Positions 11,321 through 23,638 of a stretch of DNA of 64,000 nucleotides are shown piece after piece. The stretch's first letter is position 1. Each line of letters begins with the position of its first letter. The notes under the pieces are model-generated. The model worked only from the letters and a program-made list of their open reading frames with translations, was not told where the DNA came from and ran no database searches. Source of the stretch: Meandrina meandrites (Eukaryota; Cnidaria; Anthozoa; Scleractinia; Meandrinidae); the NCBI GenBank assembly GCA_963693305.1, contig OY855903.1, positions 28,627,955 to 28,691,954 of the forward strand. The letters run 5' to 3'. The translations under genes were made by a program, and so were the position numbers.

Positions 11321-11902
11321 ATGTCCGACGGCGCTAAGCGAAAGATGCCTAAAACCCCTGCCGATCACCCGAAATACGAAGAGATGATCAAGACCGCTAT
11401 TCGTACGCTAAAGGAACGCAACGGTTCTTCGCGTCAAGCCATCGAGAAGTACATCAAAGCCAACTTCAAGGTGGGAGATACAGCAGCCCAGCACATCAAA
11501 ACAGCTCTCAAGAAGGGTGCAGCTAATGGTACCTTCATCCACACCAAGGGAGTAGGAGCTTCGGGATCATTTAAGCTGCCAAAGGAACAGAAAAAGCCGT
11601 CCAAAAAGCCAGCCGCGCCGAGTAGTAAAACAACCGTAGTCAAGGCTAAGAAACCCGCCACTACAAAGAAAACTGGGGCCAAGAAACCTGCAGCCAAGAA
11701 ACAGACTTCTCCTAAGAAAAAGTCTCCTGCCAAAAGTCCATCTTCCAAGAAGGATACGTCCAAGAAGCCCGCAGTAAAGAAACCGTCAGCCACGAAAAAG
11801 ACAGCAGCAAAGTCCAAGCTCGCCACAAAGAAACCTGGCACGAAGAAGGAAGTCAAAAAGCCGGCGGCTGCCAAGAAAACTACAGCCAACAAGAAGAAGT
11901 GA
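11321..11902 (+). CDS. H1: Linker histone H1 (unit 1)
   Basis: Linker histone that binds the nucleosome dyad and linker DNA. 193 residues from [13 protein letters not shown]; an upstream in-frame ATG (11255) would add 22 leader-like residues and is rejected. A short N-tail is followed by the winged-helix globular domain at about residues 14-85 ([54 protein letters not shown]). The Lys/Ala/Pro-rich C-tail has SPKKKSPAKSP sites of the S/TPXK type, known CDK targets. No intron. It stands alone 761 bp after H3, with its own H1 box and stem-loop. The long 182-codon antisense frame is a shadow of the K/A-rich tail. Confidence 0.98.
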   Translation: MSDGAKRKMPKTPADHPKYEEMIKTAIRTLKERNGSSRQAIEKYIKANFKVGDTAAQHIKTALKKGAANGTFIHTKGVGASGSFKLPKEQKKPSKKPAAPSSKTTVVKAKKPATTKKTGAKKPAAKKQTSPKKKSPAKSPSSKKDTSKKPAVKKPSATKKTAAKSKLATKKPGTKKEVKKPAAAKKTTANKKK

Positions 11903-11929
11903 AAAGGCTCGGCGTCAAATAAACAAAAC

Positions 11930-11945
11930 GGCTCCTTTAGGAGCC
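11930..11945 (+). terminator. Histone 3' stem-loop (H1, unit 1)
   Basis: GGCTCC-TTTA-GGAGCC, type I, 28 nt after the H1 stop. AATAAA overlaps the flank at 11950-11955. Confidence 0.97.
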
Positions 11946-11952
11946 ACCAAAT

Positions 11953-11972
11953 AAAGAAAAGCAATGACCAAT
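11953..11972 (+). promoter_or_regulatory. H1 histone downstream element
   Basis: AAAGAAAAGCAATGACCAAT shortly after the stem-loop. The clearest copy of the shared AAAAGCAATGACC element. Confidence 0.65.
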
Positions 11973-12586
11973 CTTGAATCATGTAATATAAATCACATAT
12001 TCCCCTTGATTGACCTAGTGCAATAACAAAGCAAAGTAGGCCAGTTGTTGGTAATGAACATAGTATAAATCAAGCAAACGATACAGGCACAGAGTTCTTT
12101 GACTGAGTGCTAAACTGTGCAAGCAAGTTCAAGTTAAACTTTTGAGCTGGTAATGCGTTATTTGTTGTGACCATTGCTCTGCAACTTTGTGTATGTTCGC
12201 TCGCTCGGTGAGACATTAACATAAGGAGAAATAAACAAGGCGGTGCGGTGTAAATTTTGCCACGCTTTCGTGAACTATAGCGACCAGTTGAAAACAGATT
12301 TGTTCCTTAGAACAGGGGGACACGAACATTTCCAGGGGGATTGCGTGTTTGAACGGCAAGTTTTGTGTAATAACTAGTGTAATAACTATGTGTGATTTAG
12401 TATGTAAACCTCAATTTTGCTATCTTATTCGGTGCAGTAGTTTTCAAGAAAGTATTTGTGTGTGGAATAGGGGGTACAAAATCAAAAAAAAAAAACAAGC
12501 AGAAAGCATTTACTTCTTGTATGTGATCTCAGCTCTTTGGGGGGAGGAAAAGAAACTTTAAACTCATTTAAAAGAAAGGACTTGTT

Positions 12587-12600
12587 GGACATTGCTTTTT
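12587..12600 (-). promoter_or_regulatory. H2B histone downstream element
   Basis: On the minus strand AAAAAGCAATGTCC, 12 nt past the H2B stem-loop; matches the H1 and H3 elements except for one base. Confidence 0.65.
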
Positions 12601-12612
12601 ATGACATGTGGT

Positions 12613-12628
12613 GGCTCCTAAAAGAGCC
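12613..12628 (-). terminator. Histone 3' stem-loop (H2B, unit 1)
   Basis: Minus strand GGCTCT-TTTA-GGAGCC, type II with a U-G pair closing the loop, 31 nt after the H2B stop. Confidence 0.97.
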
Positions 12629-12658
12629 GTTTGTGTATTGATTGATCAGGTATTATGA

Positions 12659-13042
12659 TCACTTGCTGCTGGTGTACTTGGTAACAGCCTTGGTGCCTTC
12701 GCTGACAGCGTGTTTTGCAAGCTCCCCGGGCAGAAGCAACCTGATGGCGGTCTGGATCTCGCGGGAACTGATGGTCGACTTCTTGTTGTAGTGTGCTAGG
12801 CGGGAAGACTCAGTGGCGATGCGCTCGAAGATATCGTTAACAAACGAATTCATGATACCCATGGCTTTGCTGGAGATACCAGTATCGGGATGAACCTGCT
12901 TCAGGACCTTGTAGATGTAGATCGCATAGCTCTCCTTTCTCCTTCCTTTCCTCTTCTTCTTTGCCGCACCATCGACCGCTGCCGACTTAGCTTTTCCCGC
13001 CCTCTTCTCGCCTTTCTTTGCTGCCGGTACTTTTGGTGCCAT
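12659..13042 (-). CDS. H2B: Histone H2B (unit 1)
   Basis: Core histone H2B, partner of H2A in the dimers that flank the tetramer. 127 codons with Met. The basic N-tail ([19 protein letters not shown]) includes the [18 protein letters not shown] entry into the fold. The fold motifs are [43 protein letters not shown], and the tail AVTKYTSSK contains the conserved C-terminal ubiquitylation lysine. No intron. It is divergent from H2A with 387 bp between start codons. A TATA-like AATAAATAG lies on the minus strand at about 13158-13150. The stem-loop is type II, like that of H2A. Confidence 0.99.
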   Translation of the reverse strand: MAPKVPAAKKGEKRAGKAKSAAVDGAAKKKRKGRRKESYAIYIYKVLKQVHPDTGISSKAMGIMNSFVNDIFERIATESSRLAHYNKKSTISSREIQTAIRLLLPGELAKHAVSEGTKAVTKYTSSK

Positions 13043-13429
13043 TTTTGTCTCGATTATCTCGAAAAAATTCGCTCAAACGCTAAATGCTAAATGAACAGAT
13101 CAGATCAGATCAGATCAGCTTCCACAATGCACGCCAGCTTCAGTTGCTATTTATTACAAATCATGCAGTAGGATTCATTAGTATGCGGATCGAAATTGTC
13201 TTTCCCTGATTGGTCATTTTGTTAACTGACAATTTCCGCCTTTAGCGCGACCGCAGCTTGCATAATTATCTTTTGTTTAAAGGACGGCGCGATTTTGATT
13301 GGTGCATTTTGATCCTATGAACTTAAGGCACATGAGATAAAATTAGGCTCTTAGTTCAAAAATCATTAGCTCAAAATCATTCAACTGAACTTACGCGTGT
13401 GCTAAGCTAAGACAAGATTTACAAAGAAA
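13043..13429. promoter_or_regulatory. Bidirectional H2B-H2A promoter region (unit 1)
   Basis: 387 bp with CCAAT boxes in the reverse sense (TGATTGG at about 13207 and 13296), a CAGAT microsatellite (four repeats, about 13096-13118), a TATA-like AATAAATAG toward H2B and GATAAAAT at about 13335 toward H2A. Sharing one region would co-regulate the dimer partners (inference). Type B units carry G for A (CTCGGTTATC) in the H2B leader. Confidence 0.7.
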
Positions 13430-13807
13430 ATGACAGGTCGCGGTAAAGGCAAAGCTCCAGGAACTAAGTCCAAGAGCCGGTCATCCCGAGCAGGTCTTCA
13501 ATTTCCTGTTGGTCGCATCCATCGTCTCCTTCGTAAAGGCAACTACGGCGAGCGTGTTGGGGCAGGTGCTCCAGTGTACTTGGCTGCCGTGCTCGAATAT
13601 CTAAGTGCTGAAATTCTCGAGTTAGCTGGAAATGCTGCTAGGGACAACAAGAAAACCAGGATCATTCCTCGTCACCTTCAGTTGGCCGTGCGAAACGACG
13701 AAGAGTTAAACAAGCTTCTTGCCGGTGTGACTATCGCGCAGGGTGGAGTTCTTCCCAACATACAAGCCGTGCTGTTACCCAAGAAGACCGAGAAGAAACA
13801 ACACTAA
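13430..13807 (+). CDS. H2A: Histone H2A (unit 1)
   Basis: Core histone H2A, 125 codons with Met. It starts [20 protein letters not shown], with Thr in place of the usual Ser1. The histone fold is [19 protein letters not shown] to [14 protein letters not shown]. Acidic-patch residues E56, E61, E64, D90, E91 and E92 are all present, as is the PKK ubiquitylation site near the end. The tail KKTEKKQH has no SQ(E/D) motif, so this is not H2A.X, and nothing suggests H2A.Z. No intron; the type II stem-loop lies 29 nt after the stop. Confidence 0.99.
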   Translation: MTGRGKGKAPGTKSKSRSSRAGLQFPVGRIHRLLRKGNYGERVGAGAPVYLAAVLEYLSAEILELAGNAARDNKKTRIIPRHLQLAVRNDEELNKLLAGVTIAQGGVLPNIQAVLLPKKTEKKQH

Positions 13808-13835
13808 GCTGCCAGCTTAGTTACAAAACAAAAAC

Positions 13836-13851
13836 GGCTCTTTTAGGAGCC
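13836..13851 (+). terminator. Histone 3' stem-loop (H2A, unit 1)
   Basis: GGCTCT-TTTA-GGAGCC, type II, 29 nt after the H2A stop. Confidence 0.97.
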
Positions 13852-14738
13852 ACCAAATCTCACAAAAGTCATGATCCATAACGAAGTGAAGTTACATTTA
13901 GTCTAAAACCTGGAGCCCTTTAACCCCCCAATACCTTTGCAATGCAAAACACAACACCTATTTCGAGATTTGATAACAGCAAAGCAGAGTGTAAATCATT
14001 CGGCAAACACACGCATTCGTTTATACCAAAACGTAACATATATCCACATCCGGTCGTATTTGGTTAGAGGCGCGTTTGAAACATTTAATTGCGATTTCGC
14101 CTGATCCCGGCTTATAATGAATGATAGAAAGTTTACTGATCAGATTTCTGAGCTGTCCCACTCGAAAAAATAAAATAAGACAGAGAGACAACAGTACTGT
14201 GCGAAATGACGTATGAGAAGTTTGTTATTCTGTCTATTGTATCTCGTTTACAGACAACTTTAATAACCAAATTTGTAAACAAAAAAGTTGTTCGAAAACA
14301 GGTGGGAGAATGTTAATTAAATACGGCTTTATTATATAAACTCTTCGCCCTAAGTGTTAGTATTCCCGTGCTAAATAAAATGTTGTTGATAAACACGAAC
14401 ATAGCCGCACATTTTTGTCGCCTACTGACAACTTGTTAGGTTAATTTTGAATTCACAAAAAGTTTGTTCGAGACTGTACGTTAAATGCGGGTTTGTAATA
14501 TCAACCGTATTCGCCCTAACAGTTTGTTTTCCAGCGTTTCTAAAATGTGGTTCATACACACACAACAAACGTAGCCGAACATTCTTAGAAAGCTTCGATC
14601 GGAAACATGCATGCAAGAGATTATTTCTCTTAAAGTCTTCATTATTACTCCACTTATTTAATGTGGCTTACAATAGTGTTTGTTGTTATGAAAGTATCTA
14701 TTCGTTTATTGTTGGTCGCAACTTTCGTAAGAGTTGGT
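13852..14738. other. H2A-H4 spacer (unit 1 to unit 2)
   Basis: Same content as 8372-9258 and apparently identical to it: the internal duplication, and an orphan TATATAAA at 14333-14340. No gene seen. Confidence 0.7.
13864..13877 (+). promoter_or_regulatory. H2A histone downstream element
   Basis: AAAAGTCATGATCC, 12 nt past the stem-loop; a variant of the AAAAG(T)CAATGACC element of the other four genes. Confidence 0.6.
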
Positions 14739-14754
14739 GGCTCCTAAAGGAGCC
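14739..14754 (-). terminator. Histone 3' stem-loop (H4, unit 2)
   Basis: Type I stem-loop, 32 nt after the H4 stop. Confidence 0.97.
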
Positions 14755-14785
14755 GTTTGTTGTGTGTTTGCAGTCGCAAACTTCT

Positions 14786-15106
<321 letters not shown>

Positions 15107-15520
15107 TTATCTTATCGAGTAGTGAAACCAACTGCTAGATAACGAAGCTTTGCCGACCTTTGCTAGCTTCTTAACTTATTTGGTTGGACCTCTCGGGAAA
15201 CATGACTTTCGAAACAAAGAGTCGGCAAAATGCTTAACAGTTCATGAATATTTTATTAGCAAGAGATCACTGTTGTTCGTTTACTTTCGCCGTCAGGAAA
15301 ACTGTTCCCCGAGAAATTCTCAATTCCGAGTTTATAATAGAAAGGAAGAAAAACAGAAACACAAAATGAAAGTAGTTAGCAACGTATTATTGCAGCTATT
15401 GTGAAGTTGTTTGGAGGCTTCAAGTAACGAACCACTTTAACTTCAGATCGAAATGTTCGGCGCATCTTTTGACAACAAAAAGCAAATTGATCACAGCCAA
15501 TCATATGCGTCGTTAATTGA

Positions 15521-16039
<519 letters not shown>

Positions 16040-16071
16040 GCAAGGACAAGTCTCACTCTACAATCAAAAAC

Positions 16072-16087
16072 GGCTCCTTTAGGAGCC
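16072..16087 (+). terminator. Histone 3' stem-loop (H3, unit 2)
   Basis: Type I stem-loop, 33 nt after the H3 stop. Confidence 0.97.
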
Positions 16088-16800
16088 ACCACTCGAAGAA
16101 AAAGTCAATGACCAATAAATGATACTCTTATCTTATTCCACTTTGCCGTTTGCGACTAAAACGTGTCTCCAGTACAAGAAGTGAAAAAAAAAAATCATAC
16201 ATACTAATACAAACAAACAAATCACCCATACTAATACAAAAATCGTGTGTCGAGTACAATAAGTAAAACGATATCATAAAAAGTGATACAAGCAAACACT
16301 TCGACATAAAAGCCTGCAAACATCAACATACAGATATAAGAGCATACGCAAACAAATATACAAAGTTAAAACGTACCAACTTACAAACATACAAGCAGAT
16401 AAACAGACGAAAAAAGCAAAATGATCATCGATGAAATGAGAATCCTGAAGCGTTTTACAGACGTTAAAACTCCTCGATCGTCTATACATATCGGCCTATT
16501 TATCACCCGCTTAATCGTTTTATTCATAAAAAGAGTGTATCATTCACTTCTTGACAAGGTATTTTTAAGTATTTCAGTGTATAAGAAGCTAAAAACAGTC
16601 GAAACTAGCAATTAATTCGCAAACGTTTCGATCGAACAAACACAGAACAACGTGCGTTACCAGCTTTTGCGCCGTGATTGTTTTCTCTGCGGTCCGCTTT
16701 TGCAAGTGAAAACTTACAACGCTAACGATGTGCCGTGAATTTCTCGACACAGTCAGATACAATTCACGTTGATCGCAAGACAATCATAGAGATTAAGAGA

Positions 16801-17382
16801 ATGTCCGACGGCGCTAAGCGAAAGATGCCTAAAACCCCTGCCGATCACCCGAAATACGAAGAGATGATCAAGACCGCTATTCGTACGCTAAAGGAACGCA
16901 ACGGTTCTTCGCGTCAAGCCATCGAGAAGTACATCAAAGCCAACTTCAAGGTGGGAGATACAGCAGCCCAGCACATCAAAACAGCTCTCAAGAAGGGTGC
17001 AGCTAATGGTACCTTCATCCACACCAAGGGAGTAGGAGCTTCGGGATCATTTAAGCTGCCAAAGGAACAGAAAAAGCCGTCCAAAAAGCCAGCCGCGCCG
17101 AGTAGTAAAACAACCGTAGTCAAGGCTAAGAAACCCGCCACTACAAAGAAAACTGGGGCCAAGAAACCTGCAGCCAAGAAACAGACTTCTCCTAAGAAAA
17201 AGTCTCCTGCCAAAAGTCCATCTTCCAAGAAGGATACGTCCAAGAAGCCCGCAGTAAAGAAACCGTCAGCCACGAAAAAGACAGCAGCAAAGTCCAAGCT
17301 CGCCACAAAGAAACCTGGCACGAAGAAGGAAGTCAAAAAGCCGGCGGCTGCCAAGAAAACTACAGCCAACAAGAAGAAGTGA
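16801..17382 (+). CDS. H1: Linker histone H1 (unit 2)
   Basis: 193 codons, protein identical to unit 1 H1. H1 box AAACACAGA at 16638-16646. Confidence 0.98.
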   Translation: MSDGAKRKMPKTPADHPKYEEMIKTAIRTLKERNGSSRQAIEKYIKANFKVGDTAAQHIKTALKKGAANGTFIHTKGVGASGSFKLPKEQKKPSKKPAAPSSKTTVVKAKKPATTKKTGAKKPAAKKQTSPKKKSPAKSPSSKKDTSKKPAVKKPSATKKTAAKSKLATKKPGTKKEVKKPAAAKKTTANKKK

Positions 17383-17409
17383 AAAGGCTCGGCGTCAAAT
17401 AAACAAAAC

Positions 17410-17425
17410 GGCTCCTTTAGGAGCC
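17410..17425 (+). terminator. Histone 3' stem-loop (H1, unit 2)
   Basis: Type I stem-loop, 28 nt after the H1 stop. Confidence 0.97.
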
Positions 17426-18093
17426 ACCAAATAAAGAAAAGCAATGACCAATCTTGAATCATGTAATATAAATCACATATTCCCCTTGATTGACCTAGTG
17501 CAATAACAAAGCAAAGTAGGCCAGTTGTTGGTAATGAACATAGTATAAATCAAGCAAACGATACAGGCACAGAGTTCTTTGACTGAGTGCTAAACTGTGC
17601 AAGCAAGTTCAAGTTAAACTTTTGAGCTGGTAATGCGTTATTTGTTGTGACCATTGCTCTGCAACTTTGTGTATGTTCGCTCGCTCGGTGAGACATTAAC
17701 ATAAGGAGAAATAAACAAGGCGGTGCGGTGTAAATTTTGCCACGCTTTCGTGAACTATAGCGACCAGTTGAAAACAGATTTGTTCCTTAGAACAGGGGGA
17801 CACGAACATTTCCAGGGGGATTGCGTGTTTGAACGGCAAGTTTTGTGTAATAACTAGTGTAATAACTATGTGTGATTTAGTATGTAAACCTCAATTTTGC
17901 TATCTTATTCGGTGCAGTAGTTTTCAAGAAAGTATTTGTGTGTGGAATAGGGGGGTACAAAATCAAAAAAAAAAAACAAGCAGAAAGCATTTACTTCTTG
18001 TATGTGATCTCAGCTCTTTGGGGGGAGGAAAAGAAACTTTAAACTCATTTAAAAGAAAGGACTTGTTGGACATTGCTTTTTATGACATGTGGT

Positions 18094-18109
18094 GGCTCCT
18101 AAAAGAGCC
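18094..18109 (-). terminator. Histone 3' stem-loop (H2B, unit 2)
   Basis: Type II stem-loop, 31 nt after the H2B stop. Confidence 0.97.
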
Positions 18110-18139
18110 GTTTGTGTATTGATTGATCAGGTATTATGA

Positions 18140-18523
18140 TCACTTGCTGCTGGTGTACTTGGTAACAGCCTTGGTGCCTTCGCTGACAGCGTGTTTTGCA
18201 AGCTCCCCGGGCAGAAGCAACCTGATGGCGGTCTGGATCTCGCGGGAACTGATGGTCGACTTCTTGTTGTAGTGTGCTAGGCGGGAAGACTCAGTGGCGA
18301 TGCGCTCGAAGATATCGTTAACAAACGAATTCATGATACCCATGGCTTTGCTGGAGATACCAGTATCGGGATGAACCTGCTTCAGGACCTTGTAGATGTA
18401 GATCGCATAGCTCTCCTTTCTCCTTCCTTTCCTCTTCTTCTTTGCCGCACCATCGACCGCTGCCGACTTAGCTTTTCCCGCCCTCTTCTCGCCTTTCTTT
18501 GCTGCCGGTACTTTTGGTGCCAT
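18140..18523 (-). CDS. H2B: Histone H2B (unit 2)
   Basis: 127 codons, protein identical to unit 1 H2B; 387 bp from the divergent H2A start. Confidence 0.99.
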   Translation of the reverse strand: MAPKVPAAKKGEKRAGKAKSAAVDGAAKKKRKGRRKESYAIYIYKVLKQVHPDTGISSKAMGIMNSFVNDIFERIATESSRLAHYNKKSTISSREIQTAIRLLLPGELAKHAVSEGTKAVTKYTSSK

Positions 18524-18910
18524 TTTTGTCTCGATTATCTCGAAAAAATTCGCTCAAACGCTAAATGCTAAATGAACAGATCAGATCAGATCAGATCAGC
18601 TTCCACAATGCACGCCAGCTTCAGTTGCTATTTATTACAAATCATGCAGTAGGATTCATTAGTATGCGGATCGAAATTGTCTTTCCCTGATTGGTCATTT
18701 TGTTAACTGACAATTTCCGCCTTTAGCGCGACCGCAGCTTGCATAATTATCTTTTGTTTAAAGGACGGCGCGATTTTGATTGGTGCATTTTGATCCTATG
18801 AACTTAAGGCACATGAGATAAAATTAGGCTCTTAGTTCAAAAATCATTAGCTCAAAATCATTCAACTGAACTTACGCGTGTGCTAAGCTAAGACAAGATT
18901 TACAAAGAAA

Positions 18911-19288
18911 ATGACAGGTCGCGGTAAAGGCAAAGCTCCAGGAACTAAGTCCAAGAGCCGGTCATCCCGAGCAGGTCTTCAATTTCCTGTTGGTCGCATC
19001 CATCGTCTCCTTCGTAAAGGCAACTACGGCGAGCGTGTTGGGGCAGGTGCTCCAGTGTACTTGGCTGCCGTGCTCGAATATCTAAGTGCTGAAATTCTCG
19101 AGTTAGCTGGAAATGCTGCTAGGGACAACAAGAAAACCAGGATCATTCCTCGTCACCTTCAGTTGGCCGTGCGAAACGACGAAGAGTTAAACAAGCTTCT
19201 TGCCGGTGTGACTATCGCGCAGGGTGGAGTTCTTCCCAACATACAAGCCGTGCTGTTACCCAAGAAGACCGAGAAGAAACAACACTAA
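18911..19288 (+). CDS. H2A: Histone H2A (unit 2)
   Basis: 125 codons, protein identical to unit 1 H2A. Confidence 0.99.
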   Translation: MTGRGKGKAPGTKSKSRSSRAGLQFPVGRIHRLLRKGNYGERVGAGAPVYLAAVLEYLSAEILELAGNAARDNKKTRIIPRHLQLAVRNDEELNKLLAGVTIAQGGVLPNIQAVLLPKKTEKKQH

Positions 19289-19316
19289 GCTGCCAGCTTA
19301 GTTACAAAACAAAAAC

Positions 19317-19332
19317 GGCTCTTTTAGGAGCC
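19317..19332 (+). terminator. Histone 3' stem-loop (H2A, unit 2)
   Basis: Type II stem-loop, 29 nt after the H2A stop. Confidence 0.97.
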
Positions 19333-20219
19333 ACCAAATCTCACAAAAGTCATGATCCATAACGAAGTGAAGTTACATTTAGTCTAAAACCTGGAGCCCT
19401 TTAACCCCCCAATACCTTTGCAATGCAAAACACAACACCTATTTCGAGATTTGATAACAGCAAAGCAGAGTGTAAATCATTCGGCAAACACACGCATTCG
19501 TTTATACCAAAACGTAACATATATCCACATCCGGTCGTATTTGGTTAGAGGCGCGTTTGAAACATTTAATTGCGATTTCGCCTGATCCCGGCTTATAATG
19601 AATGATAGAAAGTTTACTGATCAGATTTCTGAGCTGTCCCACTCGAAAAAATAAAATAAGACAGAGAGACAACAGTACTGTGCGAAATGACGTATGAGAA
19701 GTTTGTTATTCTGTCTATTGTATCTCGTTTACAGACAACTTTAATAACCAAATTTGTAAACAAAAAAGTTGTTCGAAAACAGGTGGGAGAATGTTAATTA
19801 AATACGGCTTTATTATATAAACTCTTCGCCCTAAGTGTTAGTATTCCCGTGCTAAATAAAATGTTGTTGATAAACACGAACATAGCCGCACATTTTTGTC
19901 GCCTACTGACAACTTGTTAGGTTAATTTTGAATTCACAAAAAGTTTGTTCGAGACTGTACGTTAAATGCGGGTTTGTAATATCAACCGTATTCGCCCTAA
20001 CAGTTTGTTTTCCAGCGTTTCTAAAATGTGGTTCATACACACACAACAAACGTAGCCGAACATTCTTAGAAAGCTTCGATCGGAAACATGCATGCAAGAG
20101 ATTATTTCTCTTAAAGTCTTCATTATTACTCCACTTATTTAATGTGGCTTACAATAGTGTTTGTTGTTATGAAAGTATCTATTCGTTTATTGTTGGTCGC
20201 AACTTTCGTAAGAGTTGGT

Positions 20220-20235
20220 GGCTCCTAAAGGAGCC
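20220..20235 (-). terminator. Histone 3' stem-loop (H4, unit 3)
   Basis: Type I stem-loop, intact. Confidence 0.97.
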
Positions 20236-20266
20236 GTTTGTTGTGTGTTTGCAGTCGCAAACTTCT

Positions 20267-20579
<313 letters not shown>

Positions 20580-21113
20580 GACTTGATTTTATCTTATCGA
20601 GTAGTGAAACCAACTGCTAGATAACGAAGCTTTGCCGACCTTTGCTAGCTTCTTAACTTATTTGGTTGGACCTCTCGGGAAACATGACTTTCGAAACAAA
20701 GAGTCGGCAAAATGCTTAACAGTTCATGAATATTTTATTAGCAAGAGATCACTGTTGTTCGTTTACTTTCCGCCGTCAGGAAAACTGTTCCCCGAGAAAT
20801 TCTCATTCCGAGTTTATAATAGAAAGGAAGAAAAAACAGAAACACAAAAATGAAAGTAGTTAGCAACGTATTATTGCAGCTATTGTGAAGTTGTTTGGAG
20901 GCTTCAAGTAACGAACCACTTTAACTTCAGATCGAAATGTTCGGCGCATCTTTTGACAACAAAAAGCAAATTGATCACAGCCAATCATATGCGTCGTTAA
21001 TTGACCAATCAGATCGCGGACTGTTGGTTATAAATCGATTTTAATCAAAGGTTCTCGAACAAATCGAAACTTGCTCATTGATTTCGAAAACCTTGACTCC
21101 TCTACTTGCAGTA

Positions 21114-21524
<411 letters not shown>

Positions 21525-21556
21525 GCAAGGACAAGTCTCACTCTACAATCAAAAAC

Positions 21557-21572
21557 GGCTCCTTTAGGAGCC
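21557..21572 (+). terminator. Histone 3' stem-loop (H3, unit 3)
   Basis: Type I stem-loop, intact. Confidence 0.97.
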
Positions 21573-22289
21573 ACCACTCGAAGAAAAGTCAATGACCAAT
21601 AAATGATACTCTTATCTTATTCCCACTTTGCCGTTTGCGACTAAAACGTGTCTCCAGTACAAGAAGTGAAAAAAAAAAAATCATACATACTAATACAAAC
21701 AAACAAATCACCCATACTAATACAAAAATCGTGTGTCGAGTACAATAAGTAAAACGATATCATAAAAAGTGATACAAGCAAACACTTCGACATAAAAGCC
21801 TGCAAACATCAACATACAGATATAAGAGCATACGCAAACAAATATACAAAGTAAAACGTACCAACTTACAAACATACAAGCAGATAAACAGACGAAAAAA
21901 GCAAAATGATCATCGATGAAATGAGAATCCTGAAGCGTTTTACAGACGTTAAAAACTCCTCGATCGTCTATACATATCGGCCTATTTATCACCCGCTTAA
22001 TCGTTTTATTCATAAAAAGAGTGTATCATTCACTTCTTGACAAGGTATTTTTTAAGTATTTCAGTGTATAAGAAGCTAAAAACAGTCGAAACTAGCAATT
22101 AATTCGCAAACGTTTCGATCGAACAAACACAGAACAACGTGCGTTACCAGCTTTTGCGCCGTGATTGTTTTCCTCTGCGGTCCGCTTTTGCAAGTGAAAA
22201 CTTACAACGCTAACGATGTGCCGTGAATTTTCTCGACACAGTCAGATACAATTCACGTTGATCGCAAGACAATCATAGAGATTAAGAGA

Positions 22290-22874
22290 ATGTCCGACGG
22301 CGCTAAGCGAAAGATGCCTAAAACCCCTGCCGATCACCCGAAATACGAAGAGATGATCAAGACCGCTATTCGTACGCTAAAGGAACGCAACGGTTCTTCG
22401 CGTCAAGCCATCGAGAAGTACATCAAAAGCCAACTTCAAGGTGGGAGATACAGCAGCCCAGCACATCAAAACAGCTCTCAAGAAGGGTGCAGCTAATGGT
22501 ACCTTTCATCCACACCAAGGGAGTAGGAGCTTCGGATCATTTAAGCTGCCAAAGGAACAGAAAAAGCCGTCCAAAAAGCCAGCCGCGCCTGAGTAGTAAA
22601 ACAACCGTAGTCAAGGCTAAGAAAACCCGCCACTACAAAGAAAACTGGGGCCAAGAAACCTGCAGCCAAGAAACAGACTTCTCCTAAGAAAAAGTCTCCT
22701 GCCAAAAGTCCATCTTCCAAGAAGGATACGTCCAAGAAGCCCGCAGTAAAGAAACCGTCAGCCACGAAAAAGACAGCAGCAAAGTCCAAGCTCGCCACAA
22801 AGAAACCTGGCACGAAGAAGGAAGTCAAAAAGCCGGCGGCTGCCAAGAAAACTACAGCCAACAAGAAGAAGTGA
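22290..22874 (+). pseudogene. H1: Linker histone H1, multiply frameshifted (unit 3; probable assembly error)
   Basis: Five single-base indels (ATCAAAAGCC, CCTTTCATCC, CTTCGGATC, CGCCTGAGTAG, GAAAACCCGCC) give a net +3, so 585 bp instead of 582. The first ORF stops after the globular-domain start. Flanking codons match the other H1 copies. Confidence 0.85.
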
Positions 22875-22901
22875 AAAGGCTCGGCGTCAAATAAACAAAA
22901 C

Positions 22902-22917
22902 GGCTCCTTTAGGAGCC
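22902..22917 (+). terminator. Histone 3' stem-loop (H1, unit 3)
   Basis: Type I stem-loop, intact, but the ACCA flank has an extra T (CTACCA). Confidence 0.95.
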
Positions 22918-23592
22918 TACCAAATAAAGAAAAGCAATGACCAATCTTGAATCATGTAATATAAATCACATATTCCCCTTGATTGACCTAGTGCAATAAC
23001 AAAGGCAAAAGTAGGCCAGTTGTTGGTAATGAACATAGTATAAATCAAGGCAAACGATACAGGCACAGAGTTCTTTGACTGAGTGCTAAACTGTGCAAGC
23101 AAGTTCAAGTTAAACTTTTGAGCTGGTAATGCGTTATTTGTTGTGACCATTGCTCTGCAACTTTGTGTAAGTTCCGCTCGCTTCGGTGAGACATTAACAT
23201 AAGGAGAAATAAACAAGGCGGTGCGGTGTAAATTTTGCCACGCTTTCGTGAACTATAGCGACCAGTTGAAAACAGATTTGTTCCTTAGAACAGGGGGACA
23301 CGAACATTTCCAGGGGGATTGCGTGTTTTGAACGGCAAGTTTTGTGTAATAACTAGTGTAATAACTATGTGTGATTTAGTATGTAAACCTCAATTTTGCT
23401 ATCTTATTCGGTGCAGTAGTTTTCAAGAAAGTATTTGTGTGTGGAATAGGGGGGTACAAAATCAAAAAAAAAAAACAAGCAGAAAGCATTTACTTCTTGT
23501 ATTGATCTCAGCTCTTTGGGGGGAGGAAAAAGAAACTTTAAACTCATTTAAAAGAAAGGACTTGTTGGACATTGCTTTTTATGACATGTGGT

Positions 23593-23608
23593 GGCTCCTA
23601 AAAGAGCC
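23593..23608 (-). terminator. Histone 3' stem-loop (H2B, unit 3)
   Basis: Type II stem-loop, intact. Confidence 0.97.
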
Positions 23609-23638
23609 GTTTGTGTATTGATTGATCAGGTATTATGA

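Larger units (their letters stand above)
11946..12612. other. H1-H2B spacer (unit 1)
   Basis: Spacer between convergent H1 and H2B 3' ends. It contains the H1 downstream element, an orphan TATAAAT on the plus strand (12064-12070), a run of 12 A near 12484 and a GGGGGGAGG patch. No gene is recognised. The same spacer recurs in all units; unit 10 has a deletion in it. Confidence 0.6.

Noticed and set aside
11434..11982. 182-codon minus-strand frame opposite H1
   Set aside because: Lys/Ala-rich codons on the H1 strand leave few stops on the other strand; the Phe/Leu/Ala-rich product is a typical shadow.
12240..12290. Possible Sm-site-like AAATTTTGCCACGC with a short hairpin, considered as a U7 or other snRNA
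   Set aside because: No upstream sequence complementary to the downstream element, no snRNA-type promoter and no convincing terminal hairpin.
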